The notes under the pieces: model-generated
Database searches by the model: none
Told to the model about the DNA's origin: nothing
The model's input: only the letters and a program-made list of their open reading frames with translations
Program-made: the position numbers and the translations under genes
In this document: positions 9,001-16,606 of the stretch, piece by piece
How positions within the stretch are numbered: position 1 is the stretch's first letter
Layout: every line of letters begins with the position of its first letter
NCBI GenBank assembly: GCA_023261545.1
Contig: JAHFOS010000013.1
Span: 1-45,673, forward strand
Source: a bacterium
Lineage (GTDB): Bacteria > Planctomycetota > JADGBV01
Reading direction: 5' to 3'
Length of the DNA: 45,673 bases

Positions 9001-12000
9001 GCAATGCCCTTGATGCGCCAGGTGTCTCCCGAAATTTCGGCGGGCGTGCCATTGACCCGTATTTCTTTGATATTGGGGTCGCTGTATTTGCCAAAGAAAA
9101 CTCCCTTGCTCATGTGGGTGGGCACATCGCCGTTTAAGCCGTTTGGCTTTTCGATAATCGGAGCCGTGGAATCCTTCTCCGCCTGGTAGCTTTGTTCCAC
9201 CTCCTCACCAGTGATGGGATCCTTAAAGCGCAAGATCACCGTGTTGGAGCCCTCCTGAAACTGGATAGTATCCGAATAGCTGCCGGTAAAGGTGAAAGCG
9301 TGTGTTGAATTGCCGATAGAACTGATTAAGGTGACTTCTGCCACCGTGGGACTCCAACCAATGGCCGTACCCGTGATGAGCATCGAGGATGCTGAGGTGA
9401 AAATAATGCTGTCCTTGGGAAGTTGGTTGTTGGTGAAGATGGGGCTGTAGGCGTAACCCTGCGCTAGGCAAAACTGCGTTGTGTTGCCACTCGTATTCGC
9501 CAAGCACACGTCCGCCAAACCCGTTGAGCTGGTGCTAGGGGTGATTCCCTCGGCTAGAACGTCGCTCAAAACCTTCAAATTCGTGATGGGTTTTCCAGCC
9601 ATGGTGCCTGTCATTCCCGTGCGGAAGTTCTGGCCGTGAAGCTGGACTTTTTCTCCGCCAAGAATGGAACCACCGAAAATTTCTGGCGTGGTTTCGTCCA
9701 ACACGGCTCCCAGGCCAAAATTAACCGTCACGGCGAAGCCCGCATTGGTGGTGTTTCCAGCTTGGTCTACAAAGGCCAGACTGACGCTGGTAGTTTGCTG
9801 AATGACGGTTACATTTCCGGAAAACTCGCTGCCTGTGATAGCCACCGGGGTGCTGTTGGAGATACTTGTCGTGTACACCAGGACCCTCGCCAGATTATCG
9901 TCAAACACAAAGCCACTCACCCCTATTTTATCCCCGCCAGTGACATAGGTACCCCCGTTTGTCGTTGGAGCCAGCAACTCAAATTCAGGAGCTTTGGTAT
10001 CCAGGGTGATACGCAAGACCTCATGGGTGAAATTTGAAAATTTGTCTCGAACTGTGATAGGGATGGCATTTTCGCCTTCAGAGAGAGTCAAGGGTAGCGA
10101 GAAGCTGCCTCCTGGCCCGACCGTCACGGGCTGGCCGTTCACTGTGACCACAACCTCCCCGTTATTATCGGTGGCTGTTCCAGAAAGGGTTATGCTGGGG
10201 GTGGAGACCACGGAGCCCTGGGCTGGTCCGCTTATGGTTAAAACAGGATCGGTGAAGTCAGAGAAGGGGCCATCTTCCGGAAAGTCGCTAATGACGAAGA
10301 ACACCTCTTTGGTGCAACAATTATTCGTGCTCGCGCAATCCCCCGCATGACCTTTGAAAGTATGTCCGCCGATTCCTAGCGGGGTGGTCAGGGCAATGGA
10401 GAACTGGACGATGGAGGCGCTGATAGAAGTTGTTGTGATAATTCCCGGTGGCGTGGCGCCATCAATGCGGAAGCAAAGGCTGCGGAGGCTGATCTCGCAG
10501 GTGGGGCCACCCGGCACCGTGGTTTCGTTGATCGTGCCGAAAATGGGAGGCTTGAAGCTGCCGCCAGGGCTTGTCCTGAAAATCTGCCCTTGGGTGGGTG
10601 ACGAGATGGTGATGCCCGGCGGGGTGTTGTCGGCGGCCTGGACACTGAAACTCACCGTCGCGTGTCCCGTGTTTCCGGCCAGATCCACCAAGGTCAGGTC
10701 TGCCACATGGGCGCCGTTGGCAAGATTGTCGCTGAGTTGAAAGGAAAAGGAGGTACTGGTGAGGATGCTGGCGGCCAGGGCCAAGTCTTGCCCATCTACA
10801 AGCAGGTGGGCGCTAGAGATGTTCAGGCCGCTGCCCGTTTCTACGATGGTTCCGGCGAACGAGGCCTTGGCTTGAGTCAGGACAGCATTTGCCGCTGGCA
10901 CAGTAAAGGCGATTTGCGGGGCTTTCGTATCCACAATGAAATCGAGAGAATCCGTTTTTGAGTTGCCGGCAATGTCGAAGCCCGTGACTTCCAGGTGGTA
11001 GGAACCATCAGCTAGAGAGGCTAGGGTTGTCCAGGTGAAACCTGGGGTGCTGCTGACAAGCCCAGCGACAGAGGCCCCATTGAGTTTAGCCATCCCAGCC
11101 GCAACATTCATCCCGCTTAGAGCATCGCTCCAGGTTCCTGAAAAGGAGGGGGAGGAGGTTGCCACGATTCTCAGGCCGGGCAGCGGAATGGGGAAGCCAG
11201 AGGGAGGTGTAAAGGCCACATTCGGAGCGGTCTTGTCCAGGTTCACAAAGACTGTCAGGGAGCCCACGTTGCCCGCAGCGTCCGTAGCGTAGCCGATCAC
11301 CGAGATATTGCGGCCTTCCTGCGTCACCTGCACCTGTGGGGAAAACGCCGCCACCCCTGAGCCCGCGTCCGTGGCCGAGAAGATCACCGTCACCGGGCTG
11401 TTGTTCCACCCCTGGGCGTTGGCCGGGGGAGAGCGAGTCGCTGAAAGTGTCGGAGGGGTGGCATCCACCAAAATGCTGCCAACCACAGGGAAACAGGTGC
11501 TGCGGACTTTGCGTTTGTTCCTAACCTGTTCCAGCAAGCGTCCGAAAGTCAGGTAGTCCACCTTGCCGTCCGCAACGGTGTGGCCCTGAGCGTCCTTGCC
11601 ATCCCAGAGCACGGACAAGGCCACCGTGAAAGGCTTGCGCTTGTTGGCGGGAAGCTCCACCTCGCTGCGCAGCTCCCGTACTTTTTCCCCGCCCACCAGG
11701 ATCATCTGCACCAGCTCCACGAAAAATTTCTGGTCCTTCTTAGGGGTGTCCTGGTCCACCCTGAAATTCACATCCAGGCGGCTTGAACCTCGCGCTGGGG
11801 AAAACGGATCGGGTGCATCCGCAAAAGTGGTGATGGCGAGCTTGCAGTCCTTCACCACCTCCTGGGATTCCTTCCAGGCCTTCTCGAAAAGCTCAATGGC
11901 CTTGTTGGGGGATTTTTCCAGCAGCGCTGCCGCGAAAGCCTTTTCCGCCCTGTCCAGGCATTTCTCCCGCTCGCCAACGCCCTCTTCCACGCTCAGGCGG

Positions 12001-12461
12001 GCCACTTCCAGGGATAATTGCGCGATCTTGCGGTCCGCCTCCACCAGGGCCAAAATAGAAGTCTCAAAAAGAGTTTTCAGGGCCGCTGGCGTTTTCTTGT
12101 TCTTGGAACCCAACTGCAAGAAGACCACCGCCGCGTTTTCATTGTCGAAAACTCGCTCTCCTTTGGGCGAAGGCAGAATGCGGTAGTCATCGAGGAAAAG
12201 GCTTTCGTTCTTCTGGCGCAGGCTTTCCCGGATAAAGGCCGCCGCCACCTTGGCAAACTTCTCGCTGCTGCCGTCTTGAGCCTGCTCCAGGGCCGCTGCG
12301 GTCTGCTCCTTGAGAACCTTGGGAGCTAAGCCAGTAAGCACGGGCGGAGGAGGCGTAGGCGTGGCACCGTAGGCCAGGCTCAAAACTAGCAGGACGAGAG
12401 CGCTGATGGATCTGATGAGCTTGAGCCCTTTTTCGACGAAGGTCACCGCAGATACAAACAT
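6006..12461 (-). CDS. Giant secreted multi-domain Ig-like protein
   Basis: The protein has about 2151 residues. The start at 12461 places a signal peptide at the N-terminus (KLIRS, then a hydrophobic run ending AYGA, residue 33); longer in-frame starts reach 12590 but would bury it. Next come a helical, charged region (about 40 to 200), a FlgD-like Ig segment containing WDGKDAQGHTVADG (about 284 to 297), and several bacterial Ig-like repeats with the pattern D-x-T-x-P ... GSG ... D-x-AGN (about 335 to 900). A TIG/IPT-like domain begins near 924. Two thrombospondin-3-like acidic calcium loops lie near 1549 (DIDSDNDDG) and 1594 (DIDNDGVPDYADG). The last 500 residues are unrecognised. A cell-surface or secreted adhesion or structural role is inferred. 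The 3' half of the gene is clearly more AT-rich than the 5' half, as if the gene were mosaic. Confidence 0.7.
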   Translation of the reverse strand: MFVSAVTFVEKGLKLIRSISALVLLVLSLAYGATPTPPPPVLTGLAPKVLKEQTAAALEQAQDGSSEKFAKVAAAFIRESLRQKNESLFLDDYRILPSPKGERVFDNENAAVVFLQLGSKNKKTPAALKTLFETSILALVEADRKIAQLSLEVARLSVEEGVGEREKCLDRAEKAFAAALLEKSPNKAIELFEKAWKESQEVVKDCKLAITTFADAPDPFSPARGSSRLDVNFRVDQDTPKKDQKFFVELVQMILVGGEKVRELRSEVELPANKRKPFTVALSVLWDGKDAQGHTVADGKVDYLTFGRLLEQVRNKRKVRSTCFPVVGSILVDATPPTLSATRSPPANAQGWNNSPVTVIFSATDAGSGVAAFSPQVQVTQEGRNISVIGYATDAAGNVGSLTVFVNLDKTAPNVAFTPPSGFPIPLPGLRIVATSSPSFSGTWSDALSGMNVAAGMAKLNGASVAGLVSSTPGFTWTTLASLADGSYHLEVTGFDIAGNSKTDSLDFIVDTKAPQIAFTVPAANAVLTQAKASFAGTIVETGSGLNISSAHLLVDGQDLALAASILTSTSFSFQLSDNLANGAHVADLTLVDLAGNTGHATVSFSVQAADNTPPGITISSPTQGQIFRTSPGGSFKPPIFGTINETTVPGGPTCEISLRSLCFRIDGATPPGIITTTSISASIVQFSIALTTPLGIGGHTFKGHAGDCASTNNCCTKEVFFVISDFPEDGPFSDFTDPVLTISGPAQGSVVSTPSITLSGTATDNNGEVVVTVNGQPVTVGPGGSFSLPLTLSEGENAIPITVRDKFSNFTHEVLRITLDTKAPEFELLAPTTNGGTYVTGGDKIGVSGFVFDDNLARVLVYTTSISNSTPVAITGSEFSGNVTVIQQTTSVSLAFVDQAGNTTNAGFAVTVNFGLGAVLDETTPEIFGGSILGGEKVQLHGQNFRTGMTGTMAGKPITNLKVLSDVLAEGITPSTSSTGLADVCLANTSGNTTQFCLAQGYAYSPIFTNNQLPKDSIIFTSASSMLITGTAIGWSPTVAEVTLISSIGNSTHAFTFTGSYSDTIQFQEGSNTVILRFKDPITGEEVEQSYQAEKDSTAPIIEKPNGLNGDVPTHMSKGVFFGKYSDPNIKEIRVNGTPAEISGDTWRIKGIALHYGLNSITIEAEDKAGNITTRQFAQRRVMDMYKVEKEAEKWVLVLSRPFEPELISAISGGFGTIGRWNSIKNTIISASKVSLIPQSHTSETPLWRDVFSTMDFGATPNVDENGYLIDSSGIDILESYLSQLRPYKLIAGPSGVEYPLGEGIGATTVGSTFAGVVADALAGLSTSVPLGDDPHGAIVSAVSLAVFTNIGIGSNKPSRSLQIVDNSSPNVFENIYSVFHTERRFEATIVLPITPPSLPIHEVSYRDYEAITSSAGVTISYMPNNNVSVQQLASEFLSVGYYPSDSRLAYIFGRLTKFGKVKTEVQIGFGLMPSEDQILCAGHDTAQLSDTVTMAAFAGTSSEALGGFSKLTGEPQLGAMDVNLEYYSVFGGIDFVFGSPSFVKIDCDKIDLDIDSDNDDGFNLPKRDIKEEVLEAVANDPNNKPGKLILVNDGDIDNDGVPDYADGMNKFDDVGKHRDGEPQSENFIPLLLELQSPIDLNVARIKFTYSASNPALMTKDGPGTAEHPFKYTTPSGALRLWRKQGSEFRHVESINNGGDFIASGEVIKASDITSPAKRVMTLYVEGISVSSAGADQEIKVEVDPDGPGTQSGYICPETVRCTVFSAKLKIFPNNYKFDRITGHYEKWGNDIGEDKFSINLESQYVLLSKKNFILAPMDRDENENSIIKCELEMSPLAPLNYRVQAIDSSRSKKITKPLSALGEALISINNGVSPNLNWDFYIESPFKLIYPRLIGRVHIFNKAQWDFDKAHLYDGVAEANHALENDIIATIVSLFSGGPVLSFSPDSDGTSVIYSTDPRLSHAVGANWGEDGSASIKEYTWNSTSPFSSKVATEKSLVEKILSKLNYSALASKNIGDTFEQQVFIELDSRGIREFSPSNDFDVKNGVGDIEVPEAISVNGTIVNPSATHGGHSAVEVTIHIVMTVKDLIDYDFFGGQNFIINAFTSARAAELQAGWHAYDQSSGGAGNIYKIILNVDQDIDGTHFVVAP

Positions 12462-12815
12462 GCCCCCGCCCCCAACAGGTAGCCACATAGTAGGCGGACA
12501 GTCCGGGGAAGTCAATACCTCACAGGGGTGATTCTTGGCGTGAAAAGTGAAAACCTGGGTTTCCATGCCGATTAGTCCAGCTCTCCTCATAAAATCTCGG
12601 CACGCACTCTACCACCACTCCCAGCCCTATCCACCTGAAATACCGATGAATCGCATTCCAATTTCCCCTTCCTGTCAGTCTGTGATCAGTAGATTCATTC
12701 GGGCGATCTCATGGAAAGACAGGAAATCCACAAAATGACTAAAATCCAACGTTCCCCCCCGATCCAGGCGCTTGATTTCTAATAAGTCATTATAACGTGG
12801 GGCCTTAAGAGCGCC
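12462..12815. promoter_or_regulatory. Gap before the tRNA gene, with a likely tRNA promoter
   Basis: No gene is supported in this stretch. TATAAC at 12791..12796 is a good -10 candidate about 20 bases upstream of the tRNA. The matching -35 is weak (CTTGAT or TTGATT at 12771..12777, closer than optimal). The promoter of the giant minus-strand gene must also lie here, but I cannot pick it out. I found no repeat of the tRNA 3' end here or elsewhere in the window. Confidence 0.35.
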
Positions 12816-12889
12816 GGGCGTTTAGCTCAGTTGGTTAGAGTGCGTGCCTCACATGCACGAGGTCACTGGTTCGAATCCAGTAACGCCCA
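12816..12889 (+). tRNA. tRNA-Val (anticodon CAC)
   Basis: The 74-nt cloverleaf folds fully. The acceptor stem is GGGCGTT with AACGCCC, the D arm GCTC/GAGT, the anticodon stem CGTGC/GCACG with loop CTCACAT, and the T arm ACTGG/CCAGT around TTCGAAT. The anticodon CAC at 12850..12852 reads GUG (valine). The discriminator base is A at 12889, and CCA is not encoded. A short 5-bp hairpin (CCCCT/AGGGG) and a 7-bp hairpin (12938..12954) follow, but neither has a U-tract. The gene sits where base composition changes from the AT-richer left part to the GC-rich right part. Confidence 0.95.
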
Positions 12890-12991
12890 TTCTTCAAAGT
12901 CCCCTTTCAAGGGGAAGACGGCCTGCCTTGGGATCACCCCGCGAAAATCGCGGGAGGCACATGGTTCCAAAAGTATTGTTTGATCTGGATT

Positions 12992-14380
12992 CTAGAGTGC
13001 CACCTCGATGCTATCGGGATCGCGCGCCAGAGGGTCCTCTCCCTCGCCGCGGGCGAGGATCACGGCGCCCACGGAGTCTCCGGTGACGTTCACCGTCGTG
13101 CGCAGCATATCCAGGGGACGGTCCACGATGAGCACCAAACCCAGGGCTTCAGGGGGAATGGCGGCCCCAGCCGGCAGGCGCGCGTTCACGGCGCCGAGGA
13201 TGAGCACGATGGCCCCCAGGCTGGCCGCGGGAATGCCCGCCACGCCGATGGACGTGAGCAGCGCCAGGGTCACGATGAGGAACTGGCTGGCGGCATCCAG
13301 ATGGACGCCATGGAGCTGGGCCAGGAACATCACTACCGCGCATTCGTAGAGCGCGGTGCCGTCCATGTTGACGGTGGCCCCGAGCGGCGCCACGAAGCCG
13401 GCGACGCGCTTTGAAACGCCGGCGCGCTTTTCCAGGCAGTCCAGAGAAACCGGCAGCGTGGCCGAGGAAGAGGCCGTGGTGAAGGCCGTGAGCATGGCGG
13501 GGGCGAAGGCCTTGAAGTGCCGCCAAGGCCGCACGCGCGCGCACAGCACCAGCAGCAAGGGATAGACGGCGAAGAGCTGCAAGGCGAGGCCGCTCGTGAC
13601 CACCAGAGCGAAGCGCCAGACCTGGCCGAGCCGTTCCAGGGCGTCGCCGGCGGCCACGGTCTCAGCGGCGGTGCGGGCGATGAGACAGAACACACCCAAC
13701 GGCAGGCAGCGCAGCACCAGCCAGGTGATGCTCAGCAACACCTTATTCAGGCCTTCCAGCAGGTTTTCCAGGGGATCGCGCCAACCGGGTTCGAGCCGGC
13801 CCACAAAGATGCCGAAGACGAGGCTCGCCAGGATGATGCCCAGCATGTTGTCTTTCGCCATGGCGGAAAAAATATTAGGCGGCACTAGGTCGCGCAGGAT
13901 GGCCGCGAGGTTGGCGAAAATGGAGCCGCCGCCATTCCCCGCCTGGAGTTCGGCGGCGCGCTGGATTTTGCGGGCGCCCTGGGCCGCGGCGCCGCCGGTC
14001 TCCGCCAGGACCGCACGCGCGCCCTTCGCGAGCCCCCCCTGCCCCGGCGCGCAGGTATTCACCAGCAAGAGCCCGATAAGGGTGGCGCAAAGCGTGGTGA
14101 GGAAGAAGTAGCCCAGGGTGCGGAATCCCAGCCGCGCGAAGCCCGCGGTGCGGCCCATGGTGGCGGCGGCGCTGGCGATGGACGAGACGACAAGAGGGAC
14201 CACCACCAGCTTGAGGGCGCTCATGAAGAGCTCGCCCCCCAGGGCGTACAGCTCGAGGTCGGCGCGGAAACTCGCCGCCGGAGGTTTCCTGGTCCCGCTA
14301 ATCCACCCGGCGAGGAGCCCGGCGGATAGGGCGCAGGCGACTTGAGTATAAAGCGGCCAGCGCCAGGGAGGGCGCATCAT
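12992..14380 (-). CDS. Dicarboxylate/amino acid:cation symporter (DAACS family)
   Basis: The protein has 462 residues with about eight membrane segments plus re-entrant hairpins, typical of glutamate/aspartate or C4-dicarboxylate symporters (GltP/GltT/DctA type). The HP1 signature SSSATLP lies near residues 302 to 309 and the TM7 substrate-site motif NMDGTALYE near 335 to 343. Family members import acidic amino acids or dicarboxylates driven by sodium or protons; the exact substrate cannot be read here. The ATG at 14380 overlaps the stop of the upstream metalloprotease gene (ATGA), so the two are co-translated. Coupling a secreted protease to an acidic-solute importer would fit scavenging of peptide-derived nutrients, which is inference. 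Confidence 0.88.
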   Translation of the reverse strand: MMRPPWRWPLYTQVACALSAGLLAGWISGTRKPPAASFRADLELYALGGELFMSALKLVVVPLVVSSIASAAATMGRTAGFARLGFRTLGYFFLTTLCATLIGLLLVNTCAPGQGGLAKGARAVLAETGGAAAQGARKIQRAAELQAGNGGGSIFANLAAILRDLVPPNIFSAMAKDNMLGIILASLVFGIFVGRLEPGWRDPLENLLEGLNKVLLSITWLVLRCLPLGVFCLIARTAAETVAAGDALERLGQVWRFALVVTSGLALQLFAVYPLLLVLCARVRPWRHFKAFAPAMLTAFTTASSSATLPVSLDCLEKRAGVSKRVAGFVAPLGATVNMDGTALYECAVVMFLAQLHGVHLDAASQFLIVTLALLTSIGVAGIPAASLGAIVLILGAVNARLPAGAAIPPEALGLVLIVDRPLDMLRTTVNVTGDSVGAVILARGEGEDPLARDPDSIEVAL

Positions 14381-16182
14381 TTGGGGCTAAAGCAGCCTCC
14401 GCCACCCCCGCCGCCTCCGCCACCCGAAGCCGTGGTCACCGTGGTCCCGCTCGAAGTTGAAGTCGGGGTGCTGCTCGAACTGCTCGACGCGGCGTTGATG
14501 GTCACGCTCGGATTGCCGGTGGCGGACTGCGTCTTTTGCATGGAAAAGGTGTAGGAGCCATAGCGACCGGCGGTCTTGCTGTACTGGCCCGCGGTTCCCG
14601 ATGATGATAGCTCCGCCAAACCGAAGTTCTGCGTCTGGCTGCGGAAGCGCACGACCTGGACGATGTAGGTGCCCGCGGTCTGCACGTTCAGGAAGACATA
14701 AGAGGTGGTGTCCGTAGGCAGGCCATTCCGTTGCGAATTGGTTCCGACGAGCTGGGCGAGGCTGCCGCGATACACATTGAGCGTGGTGAGCGCGCCGTTG
14801 GCGGAGTTCTCGGTCAAAAGGTCATAATGCTCCCCCGCGGCGGCGGTGAAAGAGAAATAGTCTTTGTTGCCGTTGGGGAAGAAGGTGATATTGGACTTGG
14901 AATAGAGGGCGGGATCGCTGATGGTAAAGGGGCTGGATTCGCTGTTGGCCGCGAAGTCGTCGTTCACATAAGACATGCCGCGGTCGCTGTAGTACGCGGC
15001 CAAGCTCGCCCCCGTCCAGAGATCGTTGAAGGTGTCCAGAGAGATAGGGTCGTCGGAAATAGCCGCCGGCAGGTTCTTGAAGCCCGCGATGGCGGAAAGC
15101 GTCGTGTTGGCGCTCACGTTTTTCCAGGCGTTCCAGAGCACGTGGCCCACGGCCCACTCGTTCTCCGCGCCCTTGGCCGCGGAACTCGGGCTCGCCAGAT
15201 CGAATTTCGAAGTTGTGGAGATTCCCCCATTCACCGCGCCGGTGCTGTCCACGTGCAGGGAGTCGTCGCGGATGGCCGAGGAAACGAAATGCGCCACGCC
15301 CTCGGACCAGGTCAGCCTGATGTCGTACTTGCCCGAGATGTCGTGCTGACCGCCCTTGGAGTGATCCACGCTGAATTCCTCCATGGACATGTGGCCGAAC
15401 TCATGCAGCAGCACGTCGTCGTCGAACTGGTCGGGGTCGTTGCTCAGGTTCTGCACATACACCGCGAACTTCTCGGGTGAAAACTGGGTCCCCCCGGAAT
15501 AGGGCCAGAGCGCTTTCACGGTGCGCGAGAAGCTATAGCCCTTGGAAGCAAACCAGTCGCGGCCCTTCATGAACTGGTCGAAGATATTGAAGGCGCCGGA
15601 ATTCTCGGAGGTAGAGATCGATTTGTTGTGCGGCCCGGCCGTGTTCACCGCCGTCGCGGTGATGTCCGCCGAGTAGAGCGCCCCTTCCGCGCCGCCGGAA
15701 TCCGTAGCGCGCACCTCGACGGCATTGCTGCTGCGCGCGGTGTAAACCTTGAGGGTGAAGGCACTCGAAAAATTAACCGTGAAGCTGTACGCGCCGCTAT
15801 CGTTGGTGGTGGTGCTGCTCGGAAGTTCGGCGCTGCCTTCAAAGGCCTTGACGATGGCCTGGCGCACCGGGGCATCTACGGTGCTTTCCGCCTGGCTGGA
15901 ACTGCGTGAATAGACTGTTTTTTTATACGTGACCGTGCCAGTGACCGTGAGGCTGGCCGCCTGGGCCGAGGCGAGGATCAGCAGGCCGGCGAGCGCGCCC
16001 AGGAGCCCGCATCTCCGTAGCCGGGTTTTCTTTCCTCTGGGAACAAAAAAATTATCGTCACCAAGGCACCAAGACACCAAGAGATAGCAAAAAGCCAACA
16101 CTGAAATTCTTGGTGTCTTGGTGCCTTGGTGGCAAATATTCCCCCTCTTGAAAATTCGGCTGGGGAAGAAAGTGATGGACAT
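14377..16182 (-). CDS. Secreted zinc-metalloprotease-like protein with a poly-Gly-Cys tail
   Basis: The core is an exported protein with a signal-like segment (LRRCGLLGALAGLLILASAQA) followed by a beta-rich domain. A gluzincin-type HEFGH motif (zinc ligands and catalytic Glu) comes next, then SEGVAHF, which could supply the third ligand region. The C-terminal half has a PPC-like beta domain (YIVQVVRF). A Ser/Thr linker and ten glycines then end in CFSPK. The start is unresolved. The ATG at 16182 leaves about 75 residues before the signal peptide, part of them encoded by a palindromic repeat. In-frame TTG and GTG codons at 16080 and 16077 lie inside that repeat. The only ATG just after an AGAGGAAAG-like site (near 16012) is out of frame. 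An indel or unusual start is possible. The product is co-translated with the downstream symporter. Confidence 0.65.
   Translation of the reverse strand: MSITFFPSRIFKRGNICHQGTKTPRISVLAFCYLLVSWCLGDDNFFVPRGKKTRLRRCGLLGALAGLLILASAQAASLTVTGTVTYKKTVYSRSSSQAESTVDAPVRQAIVKAFEGSAELPSSTTTNDSGAYSFTVNFSSAFTLKVYTARSSNAVEVRATDSGGAEGALYSADITATAVNTAGPHNKSISTSENSGAFNIFDQFMKGRDWFASKGYSFSRTVKALWPYSGGTQFSPEKFAVYVQNLSNDPDQFDDDVLLHEFGHMSMEEFSVDHSKGGQHDISGKYDIRLTWSEGVAHFVSSAIRDDSLHVDSTGAVNGGISTTSKFDLASPSSAAKGAENEWAVGHVLWNAWKNVSANTTLSAIAGFKNLPAAISDDPISLDTFNDLWTGASLAAYYSDRGMSYVNDDFAANSESSPFTISDPALYSKSNITFFPNGNKDYFSFTAAAGEHYDLLTENSANGALTTLNVYRGSLAQLVGTNSQRNGLPTDTTSYVFLNVQTAGTYIVQVVRFRSQTQNFGLAELSSSGTAGQYSKTAGRYGSYTFSMQKTQSATGNPSVTINAASSSSSSTPTSTSSGTTVTTASGGGGGGGGGGCFSPK
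16059..16131. repeat. Perfect 23-bp inverted repeat built from CACCAAG units
   Basis: The arm at 16059..16081 consists of three CACCAAG heptamers separated by single bases. It is exactly the reverse complement of 16109..16131, with a 27-base spacer. The element resembles the short palindromic repeats that recur between genes in many environmental bacteria. It lies in the 5' region of the metalloprotease gene and creates the apparent reading-frame extension LLVSWCLG there. Confidence 0.8.
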
Positions 16183-16192
16183 AGGCCGACCC

Positions 16193-16591
16193 CTAGACCT
16201 CGATGCAATAGCCCGCGAACCGGCCGCTGGCGGCCAGCTTTTGGGGCAGGTCTTGCGCGACGAAATCGCCAAATGCCTGGGAGGTGCCGCCCAGCATGAG
16301 CCGGCGCTCGCGCTCGTAGCAGCGCCACAGGCCGCCGCCCAGCACGCGTGCATGTGCTTCCTGCAGGACGCCGTTATCGCCCTTGTGGTTCAGATCAAAG
16401 CGCCAGGCAGCCCGATACTCGCGGCAGAAGGCATCGAGGATCTGGGCGTGGTAGCGGCAACGACTTTCCGTGGCGAAAACCACGGTCTCCCCCTCCTCCT
16501 CATGGAGGATTTGGATGAATTTGCCGTTCAAGACATCCTCCCCGTCGGTCTCATTTTTTATTGCGAGCACCACCACGTTGAAACCAGCCAC
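16193..16591 (-). CDS. Janus/Ocnus (PHPT1-like) family protein, putative protein-histidine phosphatase
   Basis: This 132-residue protein resembles the Janus/Ocnus family, whose animal member PHPT1 removes phosphate from protein histidines. The match rests on the order of motifs: a beta strand GKFIQILHEE, then RYHAQILDAF, where H48 fits the catalytic histidine of YHADIYD in PHPT1, then VLGGGLWR (family CLGGGRI), then MLGGTSQAFGDF (family VYGYSMAYGPA). The C-terminal strand YCIEV also fits. Bacterial members are uncommon and their substrates unknown. It lies 15 bases downstream of trpF on the same strand and may share its transcript. The assignment is from pattern recognition and needs a profile search. 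Confidence 0.5.
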   Translation of the reverse strand: MAGFNVVVLAIKNETDGEDVLNGKFIQILHEEEGETVVFATESRCRYHAQILDAFCREYRAAWRFDLNHKGDNGVLQEAHARVLGGGLWRCYERERRLMLGGTSQAFGDFVAQDLPQKLAASGRFAGYCIEV

Positions 16592-16606
16592 CCTGCTACC
16601 CCTGCA

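Noticed and set aside
5497-12461. Polymorphic toxin with immunity protein
   Set aside because: The gene layout is suggestive, but no toxin domain or pre-toxin motif is visible in the C-terminus, so I do not call it as such.
12816-12889. tRNA-Val as the integration site of the mobile element
   Set aside because: No direct repeat of the tRNA 3' end is found in the window. The 3' end also faces the core genes rather than the element.
14377-16353. Metalloprotease start at 16353
   Set aside because: The first 57 codons overlap the Janus-like gene and encode no signal peptide.
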